The notes: generated from the sequence alone by a model not told the origin. A stretch of 64,000 bases of DNA from Rhodopseudomonas boonkerdii (GCF_021184025.1 NZ_CP036537.1:3410001-3474000), one strand, 5' to 3'. Shown: positions 29,174 to 38,837, counted from the stretch's first letter. A program made the numbers and translations.

Positions 29174-30709
29174 TCAGAAAGAGCGAAGAATCTGGACCGC
29201 GCCGTTGTAGAGGTTCTGATCCTGCGTCTGCAGCACAGTACCGGCCGGCTTGCCGAGCATACCGCCGGCATTGGTCGTGTAGGTACCGTTCAGGTTCTGA
29301 TCGAGGCGGCTATAGGTGAACTGAGCCGACAAAGTCAGGTTGCGAACAGGCGTCCACGCAGTACGCGTACCGATCTGCGCGAGGGCTAGATCGAAATTAC
29401 CCGTACCCGCGAAGGTACCCGCGCGCGCCGCCGCAGCAGATGACGAATTGAATCCTGGTCCGCCCGCACCCACGCCTTGGAAGGCAGCCAGCATCTGAGC
29501 ATTACCGTCGCCGTAGGAGATCTGGCTGTAGTTGCCGAACACCGACGTGCGCCAAGCGGGATTCCAGTAGTGTTCATAGAACGCACTGATCTGCCAGGCT
29601 TCGCTCTGGATGATCTGGCCACCCGGAGCGAACACGCCGTCGAGCACGTAGCCGAAACCGACGGTGTCGCCGTTCACCTTATTATAGCGGCCGCCTCCGA
29701 TGACGTCCGTCGTACCACCGAAGATGTACTTGGCCGCGCCTTTGCCGTACGACGCTTCGAGCTTCAAGCTGTCGCCCGTACCCGTTGGCAGATTCTTGAA
29801 TTCGACGGCGCCGGTGACAGCGAAGCCATAGCTGTTGTTCGCGTGACCGGTGTTCTCGGTACCAGCATAAAAGCCAGGCGTGATCGTGTGCATCGCCGCA
29901 CCGAGATGCAAGGTGCCCCAGGCCTGATCGAGGCGAAGATTGCCGACGACGTCCGGCATTTGATTGCCGCCGTACGAATTGCCAAGGAAGCTATTCGAGC
30001 TCGAACCGTAGAACGTGCCCGTGAAGGTGCTCGCGCCCGGACCGGTGATGAAGGTGTTGGTGTTCCACAGACCGGCGTTGCGGTACGGAGACGCGTTCTC
30101 AAGCGAGATCGTCCCCGAAACGCCGTTTCCGAACGAAGCGGTGTAAGCGATCTGCGCGATGCCGGTGGCATTGAACGAACCTGCATTGAAACCCGATGAG
30201 ATAAAGGGACGCGACAGCGTCCACTGCGGGTCGAACTGAGAAACCGCCTTACCGAAAGTGAAACCCGCGAACTGGATGAACGCATAGTCGACCTCGGTGT
30301 AGCCACCGGCGATCGACTCACGGTTCTGCAGGAAGTCGAACTGGATGTTGGCATATGTACGGACGACACCGTAGTCCGTGGCCGTGCGCGTGTCGGTCGT
30401 GAGGTTGATACGCTCACGCGTGGTGTAGTTGTCCTTGGTCCAGAGGTTGTTGCCACCGGCACCGCCCTGCCAGAACGGCGTGTCGTAGGTGCCGCCGTTG
30501 AATGCGGTGTCGAGGCGAATTGCGCCTCCGATCTTGATGCAGGTGTCGGTCCCTGGGATGTAGTAGAAACCCGCGCCGTACAGCGAGCATACCTTCACAT
30601 ACTCGACCGCCTTCGCCTTCATCGGCAGATCGGCCGCCTGGGCCACGCTCAGGACGGCCAGGCTGGCCGCAGTCCCCAAGATAGTTGTCTTCAAGACACT
30701 CATTTTCAT
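29174..30709 (-). CDS. Rhizobial-type outer-membrane porin
   Basis: 511 residues of the alphaproteobacterial porin family (porin_2). Signal peptide (cleavage after VAQA), then ADLPMKAKAVEYVKVCSLYGAGFYYIPGTDTCIKIGG, the family's N-terminal signature with two Cys, written here only as landmarks around residues 24-60. It ends in QILRSF. A start six bases later (30703) has better Shine-Dalgarno spacing. General diffusion porin. Confidence 0.9.
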   Translation of the reverse strand: MKMSVLKTTILGTAASLAVLSVAQAADLPMKAKAVEYVKVCSLYGAGFYYIPGTDTCIKIGGAIRLDTAFNGGTYDTPFWQGGAGGNNLWTKDNYTTRERINLTTDTRTATDYGVVRTYANIQFDFLQNRESIAGGYTEVDYAFIQFAGFTFGKAVSQFDPQWTLSRPFISSGFNAGSFNATGIAQIAYTASFGNGVSGTISLENASPYRNAGLWNTNTFITGPGASTFTGTFYGSSSNSFLGNSYGGNQMPDVVGNLRLDQAWGTLHLGAAMHTITPGFYAGTENTGHANNSYGFAVTGAVEFKNLPTGTGDSLKLEASYGKGAAKYIFGGTTDVIGGGRYNKVNGDTVGFGYVLDGVFAPGGQIIQSEAWQISAFYEHYWNPAWRTSVFGNYSQISYGDGNAQMLAAFQGVGAGGPGFNSSSAAAARAGTFAGTGNFDLALAQIGTRTAWTPVRNLTLSAQFTYSRLDQNLNGTYTTNAGGMLGKPAGTVLQTQDQNLYNGAVQILRSF

Positions 30710-31036
30710 CTCTCCTTGTGCAGCGAGACTTTGCAGGTCAGCCCGCGAACGAGCAGTCCTGTTCAATCGATGCGCCCTACTCGAACGAGCGCTCATCACG
30801 CTCAGGCATTCCGCGCATTCGATAAGGAGGTGTCCCCCAAACTCCGCAACGAGATATGAATTCGCTCGCACTGCGAGAGCAACATCGTTTTGATAGTTGA
30901 GCGGCTTACAAACTATCTTTCCGTACGGCTGTGAGAAAAGAACAGCGCAGAAAAAGAATGATTTCTTCAAGCAATTCCATCAGACATCAACGCGACATGT
31001 AGTTCGTTCCACCCATATGTCCGTGCGATCACTGAA
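30710..31036. other. 327-bp region upstream of the porin
   Basis: No credible gene. AT-rich relative to neighbours in its upper half (30890-31010), where the porin promoter probably lies; no operator can be assigned. Confidence 0.35.
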
Positions 31037-31561
31037 CTACTCGCCAGCGGCGACGAGAAGCATTGCGCGCCCCAACCGTCGTCGCATCGTGATCAAACTG
31101 TCTGAGAGTTCCTGCAGCGACTGATCTTCCAACTCGCCGCACACATGCGTTTCGATCGCGCTCTTCGCCGAATCGAGAACTCTAAGACGCTGCTTGGCGA
31201 GCTCCGTGACGGCGAGCAGGACCAGGCGTTTGTCCTCTGTGGATTGCGAGCGCCGCAAGATCCCTTGCTCCTCGAGAATCTTCGACTGGGCCGACACGAA
31301 GGATCCGTCTACGTTCAGCAGCGCGGCGACATCGCGGACCGACACCCCCTCCCCTTCGCCGAGGCCGTCGACCGCCATGATCAGCAGCCATTGCGATCCG
31401 GTCACGCCGATACGCCGCCCCAAGAGGTCGGCAATCCGGTTGACGTATACGCCGATCGCCGTCAGGTCCCAGACCATTCGTCGACCGATATCGTCGTCGT
31501 TCTGGAGGGCATCTTGCAAGCTTTCCGGCATCCCGTCGAAGAGAGGTCTTGCGGTCTTCAT
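31037..31561 (-). CDS. MarR-family transcriptional regulator
   Basis: 174 residues with a winged-helix domain: GVSVRDVAALLNVDGSFVSAQ is the recognition region, and RSQSTEDKRLVLLAVTELA is the wing. Start at 31561 with AAGGAGGG upstream. It may control the porin downstream of it; ligand unknown. Confidence 0.85.
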   Translation of the reverse strand: MKTARPLFDGMPESLQDALQNDDDIGRRMVWDLTAIGVYVNRIADLLGRRIGVTGSQWLLIMAVDGLGEGEGVSVRDVAALLNVDGSFVSAQSKILEEQGILRRSQSTEDKRLVLLAVTELAKQRLRVLDSAKSAIETHVCGELEDQSLQELSDSLITMRRRLGRAMLLVAAGE

Positions 31562-31765
31562 GTGCTGCCCTCCTTGCGGAGGCGCACGCCGCACGCCGAA
31601 GTCGCGCTGCGGAGACAGCAATGGCATAACATGGACGGCGAAATTGGAGCGCGGGTCGCTAAGAGGTCGTGCGCATGCGCAGTGTGCGCCGCAGCCTTGA
31701 GAGATAGCATGACAAATACCTGATGAAGTCGATCGGAGACGCCAGCGGCGCCTGACGGAATTCGC

Positions 31766-32095
31766 TCAGACGAATAATTTCGGAGGAGGACTATCTGGAC
31801 CAGCGACGCTAACGATGTGCAAGACGGTCGTCAGAACGATCATCGGCGCAGGTTCCAAGGCATGCGAGATCTTGGCGATGTTGGGGGCGATCGCACCGGC
31901 GCACGTAGGGCAGTGATCGCATGCCGTCAACATCAACTTGTTCTTCTCGGTGCCTCCGTCGGATATGGTGACGACGGTCGACTGAGATACCGAAAAGGTA
32001 TGCTCGCAGTCGAAATGATGGAGAAGACCGGTCAAAAGATACGCGAACGCGACGAATACCAATACGCCGCGACGCAAAACATGCGTAGCTCTCAT
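31766..32095 (-). CDS. Small membrane-anchored protein with HCPTC motif
   Basis: 109 residues: membrane segment, then DCEHTF, ACDHCPTC and a tail ending PPPKLFV. Similar in layout to 26843-27268 and to DUF2946-like proteins. Four Cys/His clusters could bind metal. Function unknown. Confidence 0.55.
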   Translation of the reverse strand: MRATHVLRRGVLVFVAFAYLLTGLLHHFDCEHTFSVSQSTVVTISDGGTEKNKLMLTACDHCPTCAGAIAPNIAKISHALEPAPMIVLTTVLHIVSVAGPDSPPPKLFV

Positions 32096-32363
32096 CGGAT
32101 TCGATCGTGTGATTTCAATTCGCATGTGCTTCGCATAACAAAACGATCAGGCAAGGCAAAGTATAAATCGAGTCCTCGGTCGATGCGCGCCCTGCTGTTT
32201 AACACGATCATCTGCTGCCATCGCGCATTAGCGCATCGGAATTCAAAGAGTTTTCGCAACATTTGATCGTGAGCGGTATCCACGTCGATCTGCATCATCC
32301 TTTTCGAAACAATCTCGGACCATTGAGCGTTCAAGTGCGTCACATTGTCAAAGGAGTGAGTGG

Positions 32364-32966
32364 ATGACAGATTTCGTAGTCGCAGCAGTCGAGCGCGCGG
32401 GCGCGATCGGAGTCTTCTTCCTGATGCTCATCGAAAATCTCTTTCCGCCGATACCGTCCGAACTCGTCATGCCGCTCGCCGGGTTCGTCGCATCACGCGG
32501 ACAACTCGGACTGGCTACCGTCATCGCCGCCGGAATTGCCGGGTCGGTCCTCGGCACGCTCTTCTGGTATGTCGTCGGCCGTTGGCTGGGCGAGACACGC
32601 CTGAAGGGCTTTGCGGCCAGACACGGCAGGTGGCTGACCCTCAGTCCTGAAGACATCGACCGCGCCAATTCCTGGTTCGTCCGCCACGGTGCGGCAGCCC
32701 TGATACTCGGTCGACTGGTGCCGGGAGTACGGACGCTCATCTCGGTGCCGGCAGGAATCTTCCGCGTGTCGCCGCTCTGTTTTCTACTGCTCTCCACGAT
32801 CGGTTCGGCGGTCTGGACGGGTGCCCTCGCCTATGCCGGCTTCGTCTTCGGCGCAAACTACGGGAAGATCACCGGCATCGTCGAGCCGATCGGCACCGGC
32901 ATCTTCATCGTCGCGATCACGATCTACCTGTTTCGCGTCGCCACCTTCAAGGCGCAGACGAACTGA
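32364..32966 (+). CDS. DedA family membrane protein
   Basis: 200 residues with the DedA / SNARE-associated domain: ENLFPPIPSELVMPLAG near residues 23-40 and GRLVPGVRTLISVPAG near 115-130. Family members are membrane proteins that act in phospholipid flipping and envelope homeostasis. Standalone plus-strand gene. Confidence 0.92.
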   Translation: MTDFVVAAVERAGAIGVFFLMLIENLFPPIPSELVMPLAGFVASRGQLGLATVIAAGIAGSVLGTLFWYVVGRWLGETRLKGFAARHGRWLTLSPEDIDRANSWFVRHGAAALILGRLVPGVRTLISVPAGIFRVSPLCFLLLSTIGSAVWTGALAYAGFVFGANYGKITGIVEPIGTGIFIVAITIYLFRVATFKAQTN

Positions 32967-33165
32967 AGCGCTATGCTGACGGCTGCCGATGTTGCAGATA
33001 CACCATGATGAAATTGGATGATTTCATCCCACGCCTCATGTTTGCAGTGTGCGCCGGCGACAGGACGACGCGCGCCATCGGTACGGCCGTCATCTACATT
33101 TCACTCGCGCACATCGCTTGTCGGCCGACGTGTCCCCTCGAACTTCATTCGATCCGGAGCCGAAC

Positions 33166-33327
33166 ATGGACTCTCCCCTCTGCGAGGCTTGCGATGTTCC
33201 CATGAAGAAGGAAGGTATTCGCCCCCTGCGGCCAGGCTACGACGCTCACGTATACAGGTGTCCGGATTGCGGCCTGCGACGGGAGGTGCCTCGCGACACG
33301 CGCTTCGCGAGCGACGAGGAGCGTTAG
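33166..33327 (+). CDS. Small zinc-ribbon protein
   Basis: 53 residues with CEAC and CPDCG pairs about 22 residues apart, a zinc ribbon. No other domain. Function unknown. Confidence 0.5.
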   Translation: MDSPLCEACDVPMKKEGIRPLRPGYDAHVYRCPDCGLRREVPRDTRFASDEER

Positions 33328-33363
33328 CGCCTCGTTCGGCTCCGATGCGACGCATCCCGGGTT

Positions 33364-33519
33364 TCACCTTGCTTTCCTGTCGGTGGCTGTGGTCCGCGCG
33401 GCCTGAGCCTTGCGCTCCGTGCATTCGGAGCGCTGCACCTCGTAGCCGGTGCGCCACGGATGCGGCCCCGTCCGATAGACGAGCATCTCGCCTCCGCACT
33501 TCTTGCAGACGTCCGTCAT
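33364..33519 (-). CDS. Small Cys-containing protein
   Basis: 51 residues with CKKCGGEM and a later Cys, probably an incomplete zinc ribbon, and a basic tail. Convergent with 33166-33327. Function unknown. Confidence 0.4.
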   Translation of the reverse strand: MTDVCKKCGGEMLVYRTGPHPWRTGYEVQRSECTERKAQAARTTATDRKAR

Positions 33520-33592
33520 CACATGCCCACCCGCCGCGGGGCGGCCACGCACCGGCGCCCTGCCGACATCGCCGCAGGCACCACCACGACTC

Positions 33593-34327
33593 TCAACTCT
33601 CCCCCTCCGCCCGCAGGACTTCGGCGAGCCGCGGCCGCTTGCGGCACAGATAGGTGGTGCGGCGCTGATTGTGACCGATGTTGCGAGCCATCCGTTCGCA
33701 GGTGAAGCCGGCACGGTCTAGCACCAGTCGGATCTCCGCCTCGTCGTAGGTCGTCAGACCGAGCTCTTGCCTCAGCTTGCGATAGGGCGAGATGGCGGTC
33801 TTCGCCAGGCCGATCACAGCGGCTCCGAAGAACCGCTCCTTCCTCGCGAGGGTCAGGAGCGCGTAGGCGTCGGACACGGCACCGCCTTCTCCGGAGACGA
33901 TGTCGCCCAGCACCAGCTTGCCGTCCGCCTTGAGGAGACGATCGAAGCTTGCCAAGGTCTTCCGCATCTCGTCCGCCGCCAGGTATTGGGCGACGGAATG
34001 CATGACGACGACGTCGAACGAGGCGTCCGGAAAGAGGTCGAGCTCTTCCGGAGCCAACACCATGATCTTCGGATGATTGGGAAACCGACCCTGAAGCTCT
34101 TCCCGCACCGAGAATGCGGCATCGCAGAGAATGAGCTGAGCGGCCTTGTCCATCATCTCATGCACCGCAAAATTCTTGCCGCACCCAAAATCCAAGACGG
34201 CGCTGCCCTCAGGCAGGTACGCGGCGATATCGCGGGTGACGAGCTGGTCGTGGACGATCTTGTGCCTTTGGTTCACGTAGATGTGGTGGTCGGTGTTCCA
34301 GAAGCCGACCCAATCGAGCTTTTGCAA
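33593..34327 (-). CDS. SAM-dependent methyltransferase
   Basis: About 244 residues of class I fold: VLDFGCGKN is motif I, CDAAFS follows, and FDVVVMHSVAQYL is the post-motif strand. I choose a TTG start at 34327 because AAGGA lies seven bases upstream; an ATG at 34426 is possible. Substrate unknown. Downstream of a His-rich protein. Confidence 0.75.
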   Translation of the reverse strand: MQKLDWVGFWNTDHHIYVNQRHKIVHDQLVTRDIAAYLPEGSAVLDFGCGKNFAVHEMMDKAAQLILCDAAFSVREELQGRFPNHPKIMVLAPEELDLFPDASFDVVVMHSVAQYLAADEMRKTLASFDRLLKADGKLVLGDIVSGEGGAVSDAYALLTLARKERFFGAAVIGLAKTAISPYRKLRQELGLTTYDEAEIRLVLDRAGFTCERMARNIGHNQRRTTYLCRKRPRLAEVLRAEGES

Positions 34328-34518
34328 GCGATGTTCCTTTGAGCGATCGTCACCTCCCGACGTTGCGGCGAGGTCGATCCGGTCCGAATGACGAGATGGA
34401 AGCTCTGCCCTCGCCGCGGCGCGCACGTGGACGCGCTTGTCGGCGGCTCCCGAAAAGAACGGGACCGGCAGCCTTCATGAATGGTGGGAACGCTGGGGCA
34501 TCCGCTCCAGCGGCACCA

Positions 34519-34908
34519 TCACGCGCGGAGGAAAGGTCTCGGAGGACGCTCGAAGGAAGGCATGGTGCCGCTGGATGCCGCGCTCACGACCGTCATCGCC
34601 GTCGAGAGCGGCGGCGCCGACGGAAGAACGGGTGTCGATGGGGGCAAATGTGATGCGACATGCGAATGATCGGCAGGATCATGACGATCCGCCTGGCCGA
34701 CATCGTGCTGTACGTGAGACGAGATCGTCACGACGACCTTTTGATCACCGTCCGGATCAGCGGAGATCAGGACCTGAGGCTCGCCTTGAACCGCGGTCAG
34801 GCCATGGTGCGAATGGCTTTCGCTCCCGATGGGCGGACGCTGCAGACCGACGATCATCGCGAAGACGAGCGCGATGCGGAGCCATATCTGCAGAGTCGGA
34901 ATTGACAT
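34519..34908 (-). CDS. His-rich exported protein with C-terminal FERPPRP tail (paralogue 3)
   Basis: 129 residues: hydrophobic N-terminus ending VGLQRPPIG, then SESHSHH, a further His/Asp region (DRHDPADHSH) and tail SFERPPRP. Same layout as the proteins at 2613 and 4092. It is downstream of the second DUF1289 gene, repeating an association seen at 4-6 kb. Likely metal-binding by composition. Confidence 0.7.
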   Translation of the reverse strand: MSIPTLQIWLRIALVFAMIVGLQRPPIGSESHSHHGLTAVQGEPQVLISADPDGDQKVVVTISSHVQHDVGQADRHDPADHSHVASHLPPSTPVLPSAPPLSTAMTVVSAASSGTMPSFERPPRPFLRA

Positions 34909-34991
34909 CGAGTGGCGCAGTGTCCCGTTGGCCGTCACCGACCAGTGTAGCAAATGCGCGGCCAAATAGTGGCGCCACGTCTCGTATCTCA

Positions 34992-35201
34992 TCATTCGCC
35001 GTCTCGGTGCGAGATAACCTTGGCGGCGCGGTCGCCCGACTTCGCCTCTCGACGACGGCGGTCCGCCAAAATCTGGCGGCGTCTATGGTCGGTCATTTTG
35101 CGCCAGGAACGGATCTCCTCCGTTGTCCGCCAGCATCCGACGCACATGTCCTTTCGCCGGTCGAATTTGCAGACATCCACGCACGGGGATTCGATTGCCA
35201 T
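34992..35201 (-). CDS. DUF1289 small Cys-rich protein (copy 2)
   Basis: 69 residues; same Cys pattern (SPCVDVCKFDRRKDMCVGC) and basic tail as the copy at 5826-6026. Upstream of a His-rich FERPPR protein, as in copy 1's region. Confidence 0.85.
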   Translation of the reverse strand: MAIESPCVDVCKFDRRKDMCVGCWRTTEEIRSWRKMTDHRRRQILADRRRREAKSGDRAAKVISHRDGE

Positions 35202-35220
35202 CTTCGGAGCCTGTCGTCGT

Positions 35221-35526
35221 CTACACGCGACCGTCGAGATAAGAACGCGCCGCGTCCACGGCGGGACGACACGCCGGCGCGGCATCGTCGGCGACCTGTT
35301 CCGGAGACCTGCGCTTGAGCCAGAGGTCGACCGCGATGCCGACCGCCCACCGCGGATCGTCCTGGACGCGCCGCACGACGACCGGCAGCGCCGCCGTCGT
35401 GCACGACTTCACCTGAGCAATGATCGCGGTCGGAACACGCGCCTTCGCAAGTCGATCTGTGAGTTCGGTCTGCAGCGGATCGAGAACCAGCGCTCGAACG
35501 AAAAGATAGATGAGACTCTCAAGCAT
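35221..35526 (-). CDS. Small helical hypothetical protein
   Basis: 101 residues, amphipathic helices, no signal peptide or Cys cluster besides two scattered Cys. 19 bases upstream of the DUF1289 gene, probably cotranscribed. No family recognised. Confidence 0.5.
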   Translation of the reverse strand: MLESLIYLFVRALVLDPLQTELTDRLAKARVPTAIIAQVKSCTTAALPVVVRRVQDDPRWAVGIAVDLWLKRRSPEQVADDAAPACRPAVDAARSYLDGRV

Positions 35527-35713
35527 TTTACACCGGCATCGCGCTCATATGATGCGATCCGACATCACGTGAGCCGCCGATCGCCACGCCAGAGGGGCCC
35601 GGACCATCCTCGACCGCTAGATAGGATTCAAAATGGGATCCGTCAAATGAACGTTGGACGTCGCTTGGATCACCTGCATGAATTCACAACGTACGCGCAA
35701 CGGCCCAACGGTG

Positions 35714-37525
35714 CTATCGGTCGCCGTCGATCTCGGCGGCCATCAGCGTCTCGAACAACAACTTCAACACCGCCGCTGCCGATACCGAAGCCTTCGCCCG
35801 ATAACCGTCCGCCTTGAATGCATCGCAGTAGTCGACGATGGAGCGCACCACGATGAATTCGATGTTGTTGGTGTAGGCGGCGTCACGTAGTCCGACCGCC
35901 TCCATCTCGATCGCGAGGGCGCCGAATTTGTCGCGGATCGCGTCGCGCACGACCGGATCCTTCAGAAGCGTATCGCCGGCAGCGATCACACCGGTGTGCA
36001 CGATCGGCCTGTTCCCTTCCCTCCTCGCATCATCCGGGTGGTCGAGGACATTTCCGTCGTGGTCGTGCAGCACGTCGGTATCGGGGTTCGGACCGACTTC
36101 GTTTAGCGCGGCCATCGCAGGCGCCACCGCGCCTCTCCAATCGTCAGAGAACCCCGTCGCGTTTTTCGTCAGGGACTCGGCTGCCGAGATCCAAGCGTGG
36201 CTTGCCCGCTGCGGATCGTCTCGCGTTTCGATGCTCTTGTCAGCAAGCAGCTTGAAATGATCGTGCTCGACGACCTTCGACGATATCACGACGTCGCCGA
36301 GCCGCACATGCCGCTCGCTCTTCTCCGGCATCGGGCATCCGCCCGCGATCCCAACGAATGCAGCGTACCTGACGTCGAACGACCTGAGGAGATTGGACGC
36401 CAACACCGCTGCACGAACGTTGCCTTGTCCGGTGACACCGTAGACGATGTTGAAAGGACGGTCGCGGATTTTGACCGTCACCAGTCGGTAAAGATTATTG
36501 TCACCCTTGACCTTGTATGGAATGCCCTGACCGAACACGTGCTCGACGGCTTCGCGTTCGATGGACAAGGCCGTGATGATCGCCAGATCGACTTTGAGTT
36601 TCGGCGTGGTGGACAACGGCGCGTACCCTTCGAATTGCGTCTGCTCGAACGCGGTTATGAAACGGTGATCCATGCTGAGTTCGCTGAGCGCGTCCGGCGG
36701 CGCTTCCTCGATCTCCCGCAGGATGCCGAAATCCATGCAAGCCTTCTGCAGGATGTCGTAACGAATGTCATCTTGCGGACGTTGCGTCGGAAGTCCGGCA
36801 GGATTCGACAGGACCACCAGTCCCTGGATCATCGCAGCGGACGGATCCAGGGAGTAGCTGGTGAAATACTCGCGGTTGATGAGGTCGTGCAGACGGTTCA
36901 CCACGATGATATTCGCAGCCGGCCCGAGGTCGAGCAGTTCGAGCACATGCGGAACGATCCAGGCTTTCTTTCCGAGCCGCTCCTCGACCTCGAGCCACCG
37001 CCTTTCGAACACCGGTTCGGTGATACGGCCGGCACAGTGCGCGTGCAGTCCCCTGATCGCCGAGGGCAAGGCCGCCGACCAACCTCGCGCGATATCACCG
37101 CCGGCACTCCGCTGTCGACGATGCCACCCGATGTCGTGCGCCTCCGCTGCGAGATAGGCGGCGTGCTGCGGTGACCCGACCGGATACTGCGGCATCTTTT
37201 CGAAACGAAACTCCTCGATCGAGGATCCGCTTCCGACCAGAGCGAAGCGCTGAGAGACGAAAGGGCTGTCCAGAAAAGGCTTGAGGACGGTGGCAGCGAT
37301 CGGACTTTCGTAGAACGACGACGCAGGAACGAGAATCCGGGAGCCCACCATCACGGCGAAGCGCGTCGCCAAATTCATTTCATTCAACGCGCGACGACTC
37401 CGGGCGACGGAGCCCCGCTCTTCCAGGAAGTGTACATCGAAGAAATGCAGGAAAATGGGGCGCGGGCGAACGCTCGCCGGCTTTAGAACTGAGGAAACCT
37501 GAGTTGCGCCGTCGCGTGCCGACAT
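35714..37525 (-). CDS. Large protein with C-terminal nucleoside phosphorylase/nucleosidase domain
   Basis: 603 residues. The first ~300 residues match nothing I recognise; they contain conserved-looking AAEAHDIGWH and VNRLHDLINREYF segments. From residue ~307 a PNP_UDP_1 (MTA/SAH nucleosidase-like) domain follows: VDLAIITAL, GIAGG, GDVVIS, AIEMEAVGL and RSIVDYCD, with the catalytic Asp near residue 564. Such domains cleave purine N-glycosidic bonds and also serve as effectors in bacterial defence. Last gene of an overlapping trio with two deoxyribosyltransferase-like genes. The start overlaps the upstream gene by 43 bases. Confidence 0.75.
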   Translation of the reverse strand: MSARDGATQVSSVLKPASVRPRPIFLHFFDVHFLEERGSVARSRRALNEMNLATRFAVMVGSRILVPASSFYESPIAATVLKPFLDSPFVSQRFALVGSGSSIEEFRFEKMPQYPVGSPQHAAYLAAEAHDIGWHRRQRSAGGDIARGWSAALPSAIRGLHAHCAGRITEPVFERRWLEVEERLGKKAWIVPHVLELLDLGPAANIIVVNRLHDLINREYFTSYSLDPSAAMIQGLVVLSNPAGLPTQRPQDDIRYDILQKACMDFGILREIEEAPPDALSELSMDHRFITAFEQTQFEGYAPLSTTPKLKVDLAIITALSIEREAVEHVFGQGIPYKVKGDNNLYRLVTVKIRDRPFNIVYGVTGQGNVRAAVLASNLLRSFDVRYAAFVGIAGGCPMPEKSERHVRLGDVVISSKVVEHDHFKLLADKSIETRDDPQRASHAWISAAESLTKNATGFSDDWRGAVAPAMAALNEVGPNPDTDVLHDHDGNVLDHPDDARREGNRPIVHTGVIAAGDTLLKDPVVRDAIRDKFGALAIEMEAVGLRDAAYTNNIEFIVVRSIVDYCDAFKADGYRAKASVSAAAVLKLLFETLMAAEIDGDR

Positions 37526-37998
37526 GACTGTTCGTACATCCGGACAAGCCGAGGTATGTCGCCGTTCAGCGCGATCGCGCCCCAAGCGGTCAATTCGTCG
37601 GCGTACTGGGAGGGAATTTCACTTAGGAGGAAGATCTTCTTGCGAGAGGAAAAAGCAACGCTGATCTCGGCGAAGGTGTTCGCGCCGACATACCCGTAAA
37701 TGCCATTCTTATCGAAATTTGCAACCAGAACGGCGTAGGTTCTGGGATCCTTGATTTTGTTGATGTGCGCGACGGAAACCGCCTTCTTGAAGGCCAGGTA
37801 GGATCCGGTATCGTAGAGCTTGAATTCGCCGTCCACATCGTCCGGAACGACGGCCCGAACGTTCAGTGTGTCGAGTTGGTCCTTGATCATGCGGATCTGC
37901 GTGGTGAAGGCCATACTACCGCACACGACGACGCGCTTCGCCGCAAAGTGATCTGCGGTCGGTAAGTCGTCATGGCGGAGCGAGACCACGCTCGACAT
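37483..37998 (-). CDS. Nucleoside 2-deoxyribosyltransferase-like protein A
   Basis: 171 residues with a Rossmann-like N-terminal strand (KRVVVCGSMAFTTQIRMI), a central YAVLVANFDKNGIYGYVGANTFAEI segment given here only as a landmark around residues 88-112, and KIFLLSEIP. The G.N...E arrangement resembles 2'-deoxyribosyltransferase folds (DUF4406-like). It overlaps both neighbours. Expected to act on nucleotides or nucleosides; substrate unproven. Confidence 0.65.
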   Translation of the reverse strand: MSSVVSLRHDDLPTADHFAAKRVVVCGSMAFTTQIRMIKDQLDTLNVRAVVPDDVDGEFKLYDTGSYLAFKKAVSVAHINKIKDPRTYAVLVANFDKNGIYGYVGANTFAEISVAFSSRKKIFLLSEIPSQYADELTAWGAIALNGDIPRLVRMYEQSCRHATAQLRFPQF

Positions 37999-38446
37999 CG
38001 AACATCTTTCCGCTGCCCTTGGAGAACAGCCACTCGAATTGGGTCGATCCCTGGAATCGTAACACGAACTCGTCGGGCGCGACCACGCACCACTCAGGGA
38101 TGTGAACAGGAAGGTCCACAGGATATTCAGAGAAATATACCGGCTGCCGCCGCTGCACGACCCGCCCTATCTCATAGCAGGTCGTCCTCCCGACATATCC
38201 GCCAGGCGCGGCCACGTAGACGGCATGTGCCGAAAAGATGCGCTCCAACGTGGAACTCTGGATCTCTTGATCGCTGCTGGACGCATCGTCGGTCGCGAAA
38301 CGCACGAACTCGACGCCATCGACGATCTCAGATCCCGACGGCGATACGATATCGAAACCCGACGCGGCAAAAGTTTCGAGGACGTCGAGCACGCCTCCGT
38401 ACCGCTCACGCCTGAAACTGCCAATGATCGCGATTCGCGCAGACAT
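37970..38446 (-). CDS. Nucleoside 2-deoxyribosyltransferase-like protein B
   Basis: 158 residues: RIAIIGSFRRERYGGV, then AVYVAAPGGYVGRTTCYEIG and PVYFSEYP, the same fold order as protein A (strand with GS, a gly-rich turn followed by E of the active-site region). First gene of the trio; its end overlaps gene A by 29 bases. Low identity to A, so an old duplication or separate recruitment. Confidence 0.65.
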   Translation of the reverse strand: MSARIAIIGSFRRERYGGVLDVLETFAASGFDIVSPSGSEIVDGVEFVRFATDDASSSDQEIQSSTLERIFSAHAVYVAAPGGYVGRTTCYEIGRVVQRRQPVYFSEYPVDLPVHIPEWCVVAPDEFVLRFQGSTQFEWLFSKGSGKMFDVERGLAPP

Positions 38447-38493
38447 TGTGGCCCCCCTACGCCACGATGTCCGATTCTCGCCTCGCACGCACT

Positions 38494-38709
38494 TCAGTCT
38501 TTCGGCTGCTTGTCCGCAGCGGGTTTGGACGATTTGGACCGAAGCTCGCGCTTCATGGCCATTTCGATCCACTCCCACGATTTCATGCCGCGGACCTCGG
38601 CCACTTTCTGCGCGGCATCCAGGACTTCCGGCAGCACGTAGATCAGCGTCGGCACGCGACCATCTCGTCGGACCGATGCCTTTCTGCCGCTCTTTATCGC
38701 CTTCGCCAT
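38494..38709 (-). CDS. Small basic, probably DNA-binding protein
   Basis: 71 residues, basic at both ends (KAIKSGRKASVRRDGRVPTL). The pattern of a short strand followed by two helices is compatible with ribbon-helix-helix. It precedes the nucleotide-enzyme trio and is divergent from the operon at 38997, next to a 12-bp palindrome, so it may regulate both. Confidence 0.5.
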   Translation of the reverse strand: MAKAIKSGRKASVRRDGRVPTLIYVLPEVLDAAQKVAEVRGMKSWEWIEMAMKRELRSKSSKPAADKQPKD

Positions 38710-38810
38710 CGTGGACCGATCATCAGTAATCGCGACGGATAGTAGCGATGCGCATCACCGGTCAGAATAGGCATTTGCGATAAAGTTGTTGAATAATCCG
38801 ACTGCAAAAA

Positions 38811-38822
38811 TTAGATATCTAA
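38811..38822. promoter_or_regulatory. 12-bp perfect palindrome, candidate operator
   Basis: TTAGATATCTAA lies in the AT-rich divergent region, 16 bases upstream of a -35 box. Suitable as an operator for the small protein encoded at 38494-38709; the link is inferred. Confidence 0.4.
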
Positions 38823-38837
38823 ATTTGGCTTTTTCCA

